From Janthinobacterium silvisoli (GTDB lineage Bacteria > Pseudomonadota > Gammaproteobacteria > Burkholderiales > Burkholderiaceae_D), in the NCBI RefSeq assembly GCF_014200725.1, contig NZ_JACHCL010000001.1, positions 868,001-932,000 of the forward strand: DNA of 64,000 nucleotides, read 5' to 3'. Position numbers and translations under genes: made by a program. The notes beneath the pieces are model-generated. The model worked only from the letters and a program-made list of their open reading frames with translations. It had not been told where the DNA came from and ran no database searches. This document shows, in pieces, positions 37,216-45,170 of this stretch. Numbering within the stretch: the first letter of the stretch is position 1; every line of letters starts with the position of its first letter.

Positions 37216-37512
37216 TCACTGATGTACGCTGATAAAGACCGTGTCCGGATCAACAAAATAAAACTTGATATACCACTTCCTGCATCGGATGACGTGTACC
37301 TCGACACTTGGCACGACGTGATGCATGCTGCTTGAGTAGTCCGCTCCCGAACTCGATTCAATCAAGCTAATCACTTCTTCCGGAGTAATGTCACCCCGAT
37401 GTAAAAGATTCTTGACGTCGATAGCATGACGGACTTCGTGAGAGTAGGCACGCAGGTTCAGGGCCTGCAACACTTTCTGTCTCGCGTATTTGTAGCCCAT
37501 TCGAGTTTTCAT
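37216..37512 (-). CDS. Putative small toxin, MqsR/RelE-fold-like
   Basis: 98 aa, the size of MqsR mRNA interferases. By eye the C-terminal half (DYSSSMHH, VEVHVIR, WYIKFYFVDPDTVFISV) lines up with MqsR's FYKSM, WQDVYR and YLKITVIHDVLIVSF elements; the N-terminus is basic. It directly precedes and is coupled to the zinc-finger/RHH gene, toxin first as in mqsRA. Upstream lie repeated TTCGTA/TACGAA boxes. Alternative: another RelE-superfamily or DUF4258-type toxin. Toxicity is not shown by sequence alone. Confidence 0.6.
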   Translation of the reverse strand: MKTRMGYKYARQKVLQALNLRAYSHEVRHAIDVKNLLHRGDITPEEVISLIESSSGADYSSSMHHVVPSVEVHVIRCRKWYIKFYFVDPDTVFISVHQ

Positions 37513-37514
37513 TA

Positions 37515-37562
37515 TACGACGATCCTCGTATTTCGTTTGAGTTTTTACGAAAATATTCGTAA
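37515..37562. promoter_or_regulatory. Repeated TACGA/TCGTA operator boxes of the TA-like locus
   Basis: TTACGAA-N4-TTCGTAA (37545-37562) is a perfect 7-bp inverted repeat. Further half-sites are TTCGT (37532-37536), TCGTA (37526-37530) and TACGA (37515-37519). Clustered half-sites before the first ATG suit cooperative binding by a ribbon-helix-helix autorepressor. The stretch to 37736 holds nothing else recognised. Confidence 0.5.
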
Positions 37563-37731
37563 CTCCTACATTTCACCTCACCTCACAAATAGTGTCTGAT
37601 AAATAACCAATAGAGGCCGGCAGAGCACATGTGCCTGCACTCCAGCGATGCTAATCCCCGGCCGCACATCCGATACAATTATCCGCAAACTACAGCTGAT
37701 TTCTGCGCCTACTCTCCGCACTGGCCAGACA

Positions 37732-37770
37732 GCAAAAAGCCCGCGCATGCAGTACTGCATGCGCGGGCTT
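37732..37770 (-). terminator. Terminator of the PEP-CTERM gene
   Basis: A 17-bp perfect dyad centred on GCAGTACTGC (37737-37770) is followed on the minus strand by TTTTTGC, 22 nt after the stop. Confidence 0.85.
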
Positions 37771-37792
37771 GGTCAATCTGGAGCAGTGGCGC

Positions 37793-38455
37793 TCAGGCCT
37801 TGAACTGGACCGAACGGGTGCGGCGTGCCGTAAAGCCCAGCAAGCCCAGGCCGATCAGCAGCATGGCGTAGGTTGATGGTTCCGGAACGATCGACACCAG
37901 GCCGTCGGAAGCGCCGAAACTGGTGAAGTTACCCTTCCCGTACTGGAACTGCACTTGCTGGCTGCCATCGCAGCAGCCTTCCACGCCATAAATGCTCAAG
38001 ACATGGTTGCCTGGACTCAGGCGCACTGAAGCGCTCAGATATTGGCCGGCATCCGCATAGCTGCCATCCCAGGCCATATCACTCGACTTAAAGTCCAGCG
38101 CCACGCCGTCGATGAACATCGCGCCGCCCTTGGCGAAATCCATGCCGGCACGGAAGTTCCACACTCCCGCCTGGGCCGAACCGACGCCGAAATTAATGCT
38201 CGACTTGAATGCAACGTTGGCGCCACTGCCGAACACCTTGCTGTTCTTGACGTTATCGTAGCTGCTGATCATGGTCGTACCGTAACCCTTGCCAGGCGCG
38301 GCGATAGCGGCGTTCACCACCTCTTGATAGGCGGCGGCACTGGCTTGCGGACCGGCTTCCGAAAAGCCGGTGGAGAGCAAAATGGTGCTGGCGTTGGCAT
38401 GGACAAACGCAGCGGCGGCGATCAGGAAGAACGCGGCTTTGGAAAAATTTTTCAT
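37793..38455 (-). CDS. PEP-CTERM sorting-domain protein
   Basis: 220 aa exported protein with a signal peptide (cut after HANA) and the C-terminal PEP-CTERM signal: VPEPSTYAMLLIGLGLLGF followed by the basic TARRTR. Such proteins are processed by exosortase (EpsH/XrtA family) and anchored or released at the envelope, usually with exopolysaccharide. The middle part is beta-rich with a CCDG motif and matches no enzyme I recognise. No exosortase gene is in the window. ATG 38455 matches the signal peptide. Confidence 0.85.
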   Translation of the reverse strand: MKNFSKAAFFLIAAAAFVHANASTILLSTGFSEAGPQASAAAYQEVVNAAIAAPGKGYGTTMISSYDNVKNSKVFGSGANVAFKSSINFGVGSAQAGVWNFRAGMDFAKGGAMFIDGVALDFKSSDMAWDGSYADAGQYLSASVRLSPGNHVLSIYGVEGCCDGSQQVQFQYGKGNFTSFGASDGLVSIVPEPSTYAMLLIGLGLLGFTARRTRSVQFKA

Positions 38456-38914
38456 GATGGTATCCAATAAGGGCATGGAAGCGCTTCAGCTGAGCCACGC
38501 TATGTTGAGGCGTGTCAGCGCTGCGCTGGCAATGTCAAAAAGGATGAGCGGCCGGTGGCATGATTTCCCATTAGAAAAAACGGGCTACGGCGCAGAGCGC
38601 TGCATTGTCCTGGCAAGGGTTCGGGTTACCGGGACAAAATCAAACGGTTGACGGGTCGGAAGAAACAATGACTCCATTCTAGCCTAATTACTTCTTAAGA
38701 AAATTATTTTTTATCATTAAATATTCTTTTGAGGCAAGTATTGCTGCTATGTCGACAGGCTGTTTTCAGATGGCACATTGTCGTTTTCGCACCACAAGAA
38801 ATGGTGTCGCTGCCGCAAGGTGTGTCTTTCTTTTCACACCAAGGCGCACCACACAATGAAACAGCATGGCAAAATGCATATACGCTACGATTCGTCTGCG
38901 AGGAGAAAGAGGAA
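38456..38914. other. 459-bp divergent intergenic region
   Basis: Between the PEP-CTERM gene and the MmcQ/YjbR-like gene. An open frame from 38729 runs into the latter but lacks a start signal, and I regard it as non-coding. The stretch 38680-38735 is strongly A/T-rich and includes the palindrome TTCTTAAGAA (38693-38702). No clear promoter pair was found. Confidence 0.5.
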
Positions 38915-39244
38915 ATGGTTGATCTGGAAGAACTACGCTATCTGGCACTGTCGTTCCCCGACACCACCGAGGAAGAGCACCACGACCGGCCCGCCTTTCG
39001 CGTGGGTGGCAAGATCTTCGCCACCCTGCCCGACGACGACCACATCAACGTGCTGCTCGATGCGGAAGCGGCGCACATCGCCACCGTCATCACGCCGTCC
39101 GGCTGCGAAAAACTCTGGTGGGGCGAACGCCTGGCCGGCATCACGGTGCGCCTGGCCGATGCGGAACTGGACATGCTGGCCGTGGCCCTGACGGCCGCCT
39201 GGCGGCGCAAGGCTCCCAGCGACCTCGCGCGCAGCATCGACTAA
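38915..39244 (+). CDS. MmcQ/YjbR family protein
   Basis: 109 aa, CyaY-like fold DNA-binding-type family. Signature HHDRPAFRVGGKIFATLPDDDHINVLL near the N-terminus is characteristic, followed by LWWGERLAGI. The role of the family is unknown. AGAGGAA immediately before ATG 38915 fixes the start. It converges with the TetR gene, 5 bp apart. Confidence 0.85.
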   Translation: MVDLEELRYLALSFPDTTEEEHHDRPAFRVGGKIFATLPDDDHINVLLDAEAAHIATVITPSGCEKLWWGERLAGITVRLADAELDMLAVALTAAWRRKAPSDLARSID

Positions 39245-39249
39245 AGGAG

Positions 39250-39870
39250 TTACAAAGGCCAATTCCTGAGAAGCAAAGCCACCATCTCGTGCAATTGCGT
39301 CCGCGACACACCGGCCGCTGCCTGGATGGCCATGCCCTGCGACAGGGTCACCACAAAGCGCGCCTGCTGTTCCGGGCACGAATCGGCAGGCAAATCCCCT
39401 TCATCCCTGGCGCGCTGCAAGCGCTCGCGCAACTTGATCTCGCCGCGCAGCCGGCGCGCAAACAATTCGTCGCGGATCGGCAAGGCATCGTCGCTGCAAG
39501 CGAGCGCCGCATTGACACCCATGCAGCCATGCGGGCCATCGGGCGCCGTCTGTGCATCGACATACTGGGTCAGCAGCGATTCGACCACCTGGCGCGCCGT
39601 CGGCTGTTCCAGCGCCGCATCGAAAAACTGCATGCGCGTATCGCTGTAGCGCTCCAGCGCCTTGTGAAACAACTGCTCCTTGTTGCCAAACACGGCATAT
39701 AAACTGGGCCGGTTCATGCCCATGGCGCGCGTCAGCTCGGGCAGTGAGCTGCCTTCATAGCCTTTTTCCCAAAACACTTTCATGGCGCAATCGAGGGCCT
39801 CGTCTTCATCAAAAGTGCGCGGCCGGCCTGTCTTGGCCTTGATGGTCTCTGTTTTTTTATCTTGTTTCAT
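39250..39870 (-). CDS. TetR/AcrR family repressor
   Basis: 206 aa. The N-terminal HTH is LPELTRAMGMNRPSLYAVFGNKEQL, with a C-terminal ligand-binding domain of the TetR_C type typical of regulators of small-molecule exporters. Divergent from an MFS exporter; the spacer carries two matching operator boxes, so it very likely represses that exporter and itself. Confidence 0.92.
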   Translation of the reverse strand: MKQDKKTETIKAKTGRPRTFDEDEALDCAMKVFWEKGYEGSSLPELTRAMGMNRPSLYAVFGNKEQLFHKALERYSDTRMQFFDAALEQPTARQVVESLLTQYVDAQTAPDGPHGCMGVNAALACSDDALPIRDELFARRLRGEIKLRERLQRARDEGDLPADSCPEQQARFVVTLSQGMAIQAAAGVSRTQLHEMVALLLRNWPL

Positions 39871-39890
39871 AGTCTGAATTTATATATTCG

Positions 39891-39958
39891 TTTTTTACCG
39901 ATCAGTAAAAAATTAATTGACAACGACGTGCGACTTGCCCGATTATATACCGACCAGT
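39891..39958. promoter_or_regulatory. TetR operators and MFS promoter
   Basis: Operator 1 is TTTTTTAC-CGATCA-GTAAAAAA (39891-39912), a near-perfect palindrome. Operator 2 repeats its core as ACCGACCAGT (39949-39958, against ACCGATCAGT at 39897-39906). Between them are TTGACA (39917-39922) and, 18 nt on, GATTAT (39941-39946). Repressor binding would cover both sides of this promoter. Confidence 0.65.
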
Positions 39959-39999
39959 TAAAAACACTATCACTACCAATCTGCTTCCTGGAGTATCAC

Positions 40000-41241
40000 A
40001 TGCAACTACCCTCTTCCCCGTCCACGCCTGGCAGCGCGACGGACAACAAGGACGATACCGCACTGGGGCCCTGGCTGTCCGTCTTGTCGGTCGGCATCGG
40101 CGCCTTCGCCCTCGTCACGTCTGAATTCCTGCCAGTCGGCCTGCTGCCAGCCATGGCGGCCGAGCTGGCCATCAGCAAGGGCCAGGCGGGGCTGATGGTC
40201 ACCACCCCCGGTATTATCGCCGCCTTTGCCGCCATCTTCGTCACCGTTGGTTCGGGCCGCCTGGACCGGCGCATCGTGCTGCTGTCGCTGACAGCCTTGC
40301 TGGTGGCATCGAACCTGCTGGTGGCGCTGGCGCCCTCGTATGGCTGGATACTGCTGGGCCGCGCCATGCTGGGCGTGGGCGTCGGTGGTTTCTGGGCCAT
40401 CGGCACTGCCATCGGGCCGCGCCTGGTATCGATGCAACATGCGCCGCGCGCCATGTCCATCATCTTTGCAGGGGTCTCGCTGGGCACGGTGGCGGGCGTG
40501 CCGGCCGGCGCGCTGGTCGGCGAACTGGTGGGCTGGCGCGTGGCCTTCGGCGCGGCCAGCGCCATCGCCGTGCTGGTGTTCATCGCGCAACTATTCCTGC
40601 TGCCCAAGCTGCCGCCCACGCAAGCGATCCGCCTGCGCCAGTTGCCGATGATCTTCGGCATCCGCAAGGCCAGGCTGGGCTTGATCGCCACCGCCATGCT
40701 GTTTACGGGCCAGTTTGCCGCCTACACCTATATCGCCCCCTTCCTGACGCAAATCTCGCACCTCTCGGCCGGCACCATCAGCGCCATGCTGCTGGTGTAT
40801 GGCGCGACCGGTTTCATCGGCAACATTATCGGTGGCTGGGCGGCCGGCCGCAGCGAAAGGATGACCTTAACCCTGACGGGCGCCCTGCTGGGCCTGGCTA
40901 CTCTGGCGCTGGCCGGCTTCGGTAGCAACCAGCTGGCCGCCATGCTGATCGTGGCCATCTGGGGCTTTGGTTTTGGCGCCATGCCGATCGCCGTGCAAAC
41001 CTGGATGTACAAGGCGGCGCCGCATTTGATGGAAGGCAGTAGCGCCCTGTTCGTCGCCATCATCCAGGTCTCGCTGGCTTGCGGCGCGCTGGTCGGCGGT
41101 ATCTCGGTAGACCGCCTGGGCGTGGCCAGTGCGATGGTGGTCGGCGGTGTGTTCGCCCTCGGCTGCGCGCTGGCGATCTGGCGCTTTGGCAAGGAACGGG
41201 TCAGCACGCAGACAGCCGACTGCACGGCCTGCGAAGCCTGA
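40000..41241 (+). CDS. MFS transporter, DHA1 family (sugar-efflux/SotB-like)
   Basis: 413 aa with twelve predicted helices. The DHA1 signature is FALVTSEFLPVGLLPAMA and helix 4 reads GRAMLGVGVGGFWAIG. Similar proteins export sugars, arabinose analogues or drugs; substrate unknown. GGAG 7 nt before ATG 40000 sets the start; the upstream in-frame stretch overlaps the promoter and operators. Controlled by the divergent TetR gene. Confidence 0.9.
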   Translation: MQLPSSPSTPGSATDNKDDTALGPWLSVLSVGIGAFALVTSEFLPVGLLPAMAAELAISKGQAGLMVTTPGIIAAFAAIFVTVGSGRLDRRIVLLSLTALLVASNLLVALAPSYGWILLGRAMLGVGVGGFWAIGTAIGPRLVSMQHAPRAMSIIFAGVSLGTVAGVPAGALVGELVGWRVAFGAASAIAVLVFIAQLFLLPKLPPTQAIRLRQLPMIFGIRKARLGLIATAMLFTGQFAAYTYIAPFLTQISHLSAGTISAMLLVYGATGFIGNIIGGWAAGRSERMTLTLTGALLGLATLALAGFGSNQLAAMLIVAIWGFGFGAMPIAVQTWMYKAAPHLMEGSSALFVAIIQVSLACGALVGGISVDRLGVASAMVVGGVFALGCALAIWRFGKERVSTQTADCTACEA

Positions 41242-41252
41242 GTCTACATGCG

Positions 41253-41555
41253 CTAAATGCGGCCGCGCTTGAATTCGCCGAGGAATTTTTTGACTTCGGC
41301 CGGCGTCATGGGCACGTCAGCGTCGCCGTGATAGGCGTATAAAAAAGGCGGGCCGCCCAGGCGGTCCGTCAGCTTGGCCAACAGTAAAAAACGGCTGCCC
41401 AAGGGATAAACCTCCAGGTCGCTCAGGCGACGCGAGCACTGCACAGTCAGCTCAGGCGAAAACGCCTGCCCCGGTACGGGGCGAATTTCCACTCTGCCCC
41501 TTACTTCGCGCGATTCCACCGCCACCTGCCGGTATGCATACGTATCACGGGCCAT
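41253..41555 (-). CDS. Conserved small protein of unknown function
   Basis: 100 aa, cytoplasmic, no cysteine, beta-rich pattern (RVEIRPVPG, LLLAKLTDRLGG). I do not recognise a family. GAGGTGG 5 nt before the ATG and good codon use support it as real. It stands alone between the MFS gene (11 bp between convergent stops) and the sugar dehydrogenase. Confidence 0.7.
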   Translation of the reverse strand: MARDTYAYRQVAVESREVRGRVEIRPVPGQAFSPELTVQCSRRLSDLEVYPLGSRFLLLAKLTDRLGGPPFLYAYHGDADVPMTPAEVKKFLGEFKRGRI

Positions 41556-41578
41556 GCCGCCACCTCTTTTTTAACAAA

Positions 41579-41605
41579 GGCGCCATCTTAAGCGAAGACG
41601 GCGCC
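41579..41605 (-). terminator. Terminator of the sugar dehydrogenase gene
   Basis: Stem GGCGCC plus inner CTT/AAG pairs, ten bases after the stop. The minus-strand tail TTTGTT is only modestly U-rich. Confidence 0.5.
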
Positions 41606-41614
41606 CATGGTCAG

Positions 41615-42790
41615 CTACTGCGCAACAATGCGCAGCAAGCGGCCATTGTCTTCATCGGTCAAGGCATACAGATAACCGTCCGGCCCCTGCTTGACGTCGC
41701 GCACGCGCGCACCGATGTCCAGCCTGTCTTGCCCGATGACATTGCCCTTGGCGTCCAGTGCAACGCGGCGGATATCCTTCGATGCCAGGCCGCCGCTGAA
41801 CACGCTGCCGCGCCAGGCGGGGATCTTGTCGCCCGTGTAAAACGCCAGGCCGGAAGGTCCCGGCGACGGCACCCAGGCCACGGTCGGATTGATCATGCCG
41901 GCCACCTCATGCTTGCCCACCGGCTCGTGCGTCTGGTAATCGGCGCCATACCCCTGCAAAGGCCAGCCATAGTTGCCGCCAGCAACGATCAGATTCAACT
42001 CGTCGCCGCCACGCGGGCCATGCTCGGTGGCCCACACGCGGCCCGAGACGGGATCGCGCGCCAAACCCTGTACATTGCGGTGGCCATACGACCAGATTTC
42101 CGGCACGGCGCCTTTTGCGGCCAGCGGATTGCCCGGCGCCGGCTTGCCTTCATCCGTCAGGCGCAAAATCGAACCGAGGTGCGTGGCCAGGTTTTGCGCC
42201 TGGTCGCGCGCCAGGCGGTCGCCGATGCGCAGCGGTGGATTGCCGCCATCGGCCACGCTCATCAGTAAAGTGCCGTCTGGCAGCCACAGCAGGCGCGAAC
42301 CGAAATGCTGGCCGCCGCTCTTGTCGGTGCCCACCTTGAACAGGGTCTTGATACCCATTACCTGCTTGCCATCGAACACGCCTTGCACCAGGGTCGTGCG
42401 GTTGGCCTCGTTGGTGCCCGTCGACACCGTCATGTAGATGCGCGGATTCGGTTTGTCCGCATCTTGCGGATGGATCACGATATCGAGCAGGCCGCCCTGC
42501 CCGCCCGCAAACACGGCCGGCATGCCGAGCAACGGCACGGCCTCGAATTGCTGGCCATTCAGTATATGCAAGGTACCCTGCTTGCTGGTGACCAGCGCGC
42601 GGCCGTCGCCCAGCCAGGCGATACCCCAGGGCTGGCGCACGCCATCGGCCACGGTGACGGCTTTCCAGGCTTGCTTGGCGGCAGGCGGCTCGCCCGTGGC
42701 GGCCAGTTCGGCGTGGGCCGGCATGGCGGCAAGCCCAAAGGCTCCCAGCAGCAGTGCGGTGGCGAAGTGTGCGCGCTTGATCGTTGGCAT
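41615..42790 (-). CDS. PQQ-dependent sugar dehydrogenase (YliI/Asd-like)
   Basis: 391 aa periplasmic six-bladed propeller of the GSDH/sorbosone dehydrogenase family. It has a signal peptide (cut after MPAHA), then GVRQPWGIAWLGDGRALVTSK, YGHRNVQGLARDP and EHGPRGGDELN motifs. E. coli YliI oxidises aldoses with PQQ. No PQQ synthesis gene is nearby. AAGGAG 8 nt before the ATG supports the start. Confidence 0.92.
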   Translation of the reverse strand: MPTIKRAHFATALLLGAFGLAAMPAHAELAATGEPPAAKQAWKAVTVADGVRQPWGIAWLGDGRALVTSKQGTLHILNGQQFEAVPLLGMPAVFAGGQGGLLDIVIHPQDADKPNPRIYMTVSTGTNEANRTTLVQGVFDGKQVMGIKTLFKVGTDKSGGQHFGSRLLWLPDGTLLMSVADGGNPPLRIGDRLARDQAQNLATHLGSILRLTDEGKPAPGNPLAAKGAVPEIWSYGHRNVQGLARDPVSGRVWATEHGPRGGDELNLIVAGGNYGWPLQGYGADYQTHEPVGKHEVAGMINPTVAWVPSPGPSGLAFYTGDKIPAWRGSVFSGGLASKDIRRVALDAKGNVIGQDRLDIGARVRDVKQGPDGYLYALTDEDNGRLLRIVAQ

Positions 42791-42814
42791 CCCGAAATCT
42801 CCTTGTCCATATCA

Positions 42815-42857
42815 ATAAAAAAGGCGGCAGGGATGGTTATTTCCATCCCGCCGCCTT
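42815..42857 (-). terminator. Terminator of the large lipoprotein gene
   Basis: A 15-bp stem with one bulged A (AAGGCGGCAGGGATGG/CCATCCCGCCGCCTT) and a 6-nt loop, followed on the minus strand by TTTTTTATTG. A textbook intrinsic terminator. Confidence 0.88.
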
Positions 42858-42904
42858 CTTAACATAGCATAAATTACAAAGCTGCCGCGCAGGCAACTAA
42901 TTCA

Positions 42905-44914
42905 TCAACGATAGATCAGGTAATACTTGGCGCGTGCCGTGCTTTTCAAGGCGCCGCCCGTCTGTACCAGTGCCACGGGATCGCCGGCAACCGTATGGAA
43001 AATGCCGATACCGTAGCTGGCTTCGCCACCGATCACAGGCAAGGCAACCGTACCTGCAGGGAACAGCAAGTCACCACTGTAGCGGCGGTAGCTGTCCTGG
43101 TAGGACGGATCGTTGTAAAAACCCGGGTAATTGTTCGACGCTTCCATTACCAGCGCCTCCGACTTCACGGCCGAATGGCTCATAGACAGCAAGCTGTTAT
43201 TCAACACAAAACGGCCCACGTATTTCAGTGTCTCGCTGTCGAAATACGTGCCGCTGGACGTAAACACCAGATCCTCCTTGGCCGACAGGAAAAGTGGCGC
43301 ATTCACCGGGTAGTCCCCATAATTGCCATATGCGCTGCTCAGGATGGCACCGGTTTTTGGATCAATGGTAAAAGTCGACGGAGCATACGACGAACCGACC
43401 TGCATGACAAACGCCTTGTTTTTTATTGCCGAAAATACGCCACGCACGTTGCCATAGGCGCCAGAAAAATAATCCAGGCCTGGCAAGAACTGGCCTGTAC
43501 GCGCATTCAGTACGTTGACATTGGATCGCGACGTACCGATCGATTGGCCGGTCAGGAAAGTCAGACCGTCATTGGTGACAAACACTTCCGTCTGCGAACC
43601 TGCGGTGCCGGTCGAGTTCACAAGCTGTCCTGCTACCAGATCGACCAGGCTCACCACGCCCTCATGCAATACGGCGGCCAGCTTGCCGTCCGGGCTCAGA
43701 TTGAAGGACTTGACCGAGGCAGGCAAACTGATGCTGGTGATCGTCCCGTCGGTCGGATTGATGATTTTCAGGGCATCGGGATTGGCGGCGACCACTACCA
43801 GGCGATCGAGTGCCTGGTTGTAGCGCGCTTCCAGCGGAGCAAACGGCAGCGCTACCACGCTCGATGTCGAGGCGTAGGCATTGAGCGTCAGATAGGCAAC
43901 TGCCGTCTGACGGCCGTTATTGACCGTCAGCGACAATACATACGCGCCTGCCACATCGGGCGTAAACGAAGGAAGATAGGTCGTTGCCGCTGCCAGCACG
44001 GCAACCGAACCGGCAGGCCGGCTGTCAACCGCCCAGGAGTAGCTCAGCTTGGCGCCGCCTTCGTCGTAGCTCAGGATGCCACTGGTGACCACTGGCTGGC
44101 CAACCGGCACGCTTTGATTGTCGCGGCTGATCACGGCAACCACGCCCCGTATCACGTTGGTCGGTGCCTTGGTGGCGGCGTTCAACTGATACACCGTCTC
44201 GGCATATCCGCCTTTGCCATCGGCGCCACGGGCGCGCACTTTGTACAGGCCCAGCAAATCGGCCGAGAAGCGGGCCGTCTGACCGGTGACGACCAGCGCA
44301 GCGGTGCTGCCCTGCGGTTTTTCAAACAGTTCCCAGGTGGTCGCGACGACATCGCCATCGGCATCGGTACTGCCCGAGGCATCGAGCACGATGCTCGAAC
44401 CGGCATACACGTTCAGGGCCGGCTTGACGACCGGTGTCGCCTCATACGTGGCATTGACCACGACAGCCACGTTCGGCACGGTGTTATTGATCAATACCGT
44501 GGCATTTTTTTCCGCAGAACCACCCTTGCTATTGGTCACGCGCAATTTGAATACATAGCTGCCCAGCACATCGGCCTGGAAGCTCAGTTTGGCGGCGCTG
44601 GCGGCATTCAGGCTGAGATTGCTGCCAGCCGGTTTGGAAACGATGCTCCAGGCAAAGCTCAGCGCATTACCGTCCACATCCTTGCTGCCGCCTGCATCGA
44701 GTTCGATCAGGCCGCCCATGCTGCCAGTGGCGTCGGCGCCGGCAACAGCAGCTGCTACGGCGCCGCCAAACAAGATGGCAGGCTGCGGCGCTGCGGCCAC
44801 TGGCGTGGTGATGGCAGGGTCGCTGCCGCCGCCACCGCAACCGGCCAGCATCGAGATGGCCAGCAAGCTCGCTGCCAGCCATCGCAGTACTGGTCCATGC
44901 ATATTACTTTTCAT
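42905..44914 (-). CDS. Large lipoprotein with PKD/Ig-like and propeller-like regions
   Basis: 669 aa. Lipoprotein signal with lipobox MLAG and Cys26, followed by a Gly-rich spacer. Three PKD-like repeats follow (~50-345): DAGGSKDVDGNALSFAWSI, DASGSTDADGDVVATTWEL and SYDEGGAKLSYSWAVDSRP. From ~350 onward the sequence is like a YVTN-type beta propeller (VVVAANPDALKIINPTDG). This suggests a surface-facing binding protein. No enzymatic motif is visible. It is a single-gene unit with a strong terminator. Confidence 0.78.
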   Translation of the reverse strand: MKSNMHGPVLRWLAASLLAISMLAGCGGGGSDPAITTPVAAAPQPAILFGGAVAAAVAGADATGSMGGLIELDAGGSKDVDGNALSFAWSIVSKPAGSNLSLNAASAAKLSFQADVLGSYVFKLRVTNSKGGSAEKNATVLINNTVPNVAVVVNATYEATPVVKPALNVYAGSSIVLDASGSTDADGDVVATTWELFEKPQGSTAALVVTGQTARFSADLLGLYKVRARGADGKGGYAETVYQLNAATKAPTNVIRGVVAVISRDNQSVPVGQPVVTSGILSYDEGGAKLSYSWAVDSRPAGSVAVLAAATTYLPSFTPDVAGAYVLSLTVNNGRQTAVAYLTLNAYASTSSVVALPFAPLEARYNQALDRLVVVAANPDALKIINPTDGTITSISLPASVKSFNLSPDGKLAAVLHEGVVSLVDLVAGQLVNSTGTAGSQTEVFVTNDGLTFLTGQSIGTSRSNVNVLNARTGQFLPGLDYFSGAYGNVRGVFSAIKNKAFVMQVGSSYAPSTFTIDPKTGAILSSAYGNYGDYPVNAPLFLSAKEDLVFTSSGTYFDSETLKYVGRFVLNNSLLSMSHSAVKSEALVMEASNNYPGFYNDPSYQDSYRRYSGDLLFPAGTVALPVIGGEASYGIGIFHTVAGDPVALVQTGGALKSTARAKYYLIYR

Positions 44915-44981
44915 AAGACTCCGTTTTCTCGGTATTTCCCGTGGTTATAAAGGTGACGTCTGCGCGTCTCAAAAAATATCA

Positions 44982-45132
44982 GATCGGCATTATCTCAAAG
45001 ATAATTAATAAAACGAAATATTATTTCAGAAAAACTATTGATGTCTGATCGGCAATTCCAAAGACAACATTAAAAAACTTTAATGCAATGCAAAGGCTGG
45101 GGTAAGCGGGGGACAGGCATAGTGCAATGCAA
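44982..45132. promoter_or_regulatory. Repeats upstream of the second RND efflux operon
   Basis: In the 256-bp divergent spacer, TGCAATGCAA occurs twice (45084-45093, 45123-45132) and GATCGGCA twice (44982-44989, 45047-45054). They may be sites for the operon's own OmpR-type regulator. No convincing -35/-10 pair was found. Confidence 0.3.
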
Positions 45133-45170
45133 CAAAATCCCGTTACCACCACGACTCTGGAATCGCGTCT

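Noticed and set aside
37513-37792. A further small gene between the TA-like locus and the PEP-CTERM gene
   Set aside because: The short frames have no ribosome binding site or plausible composition; the stretch holds operator repeats and a terminator.
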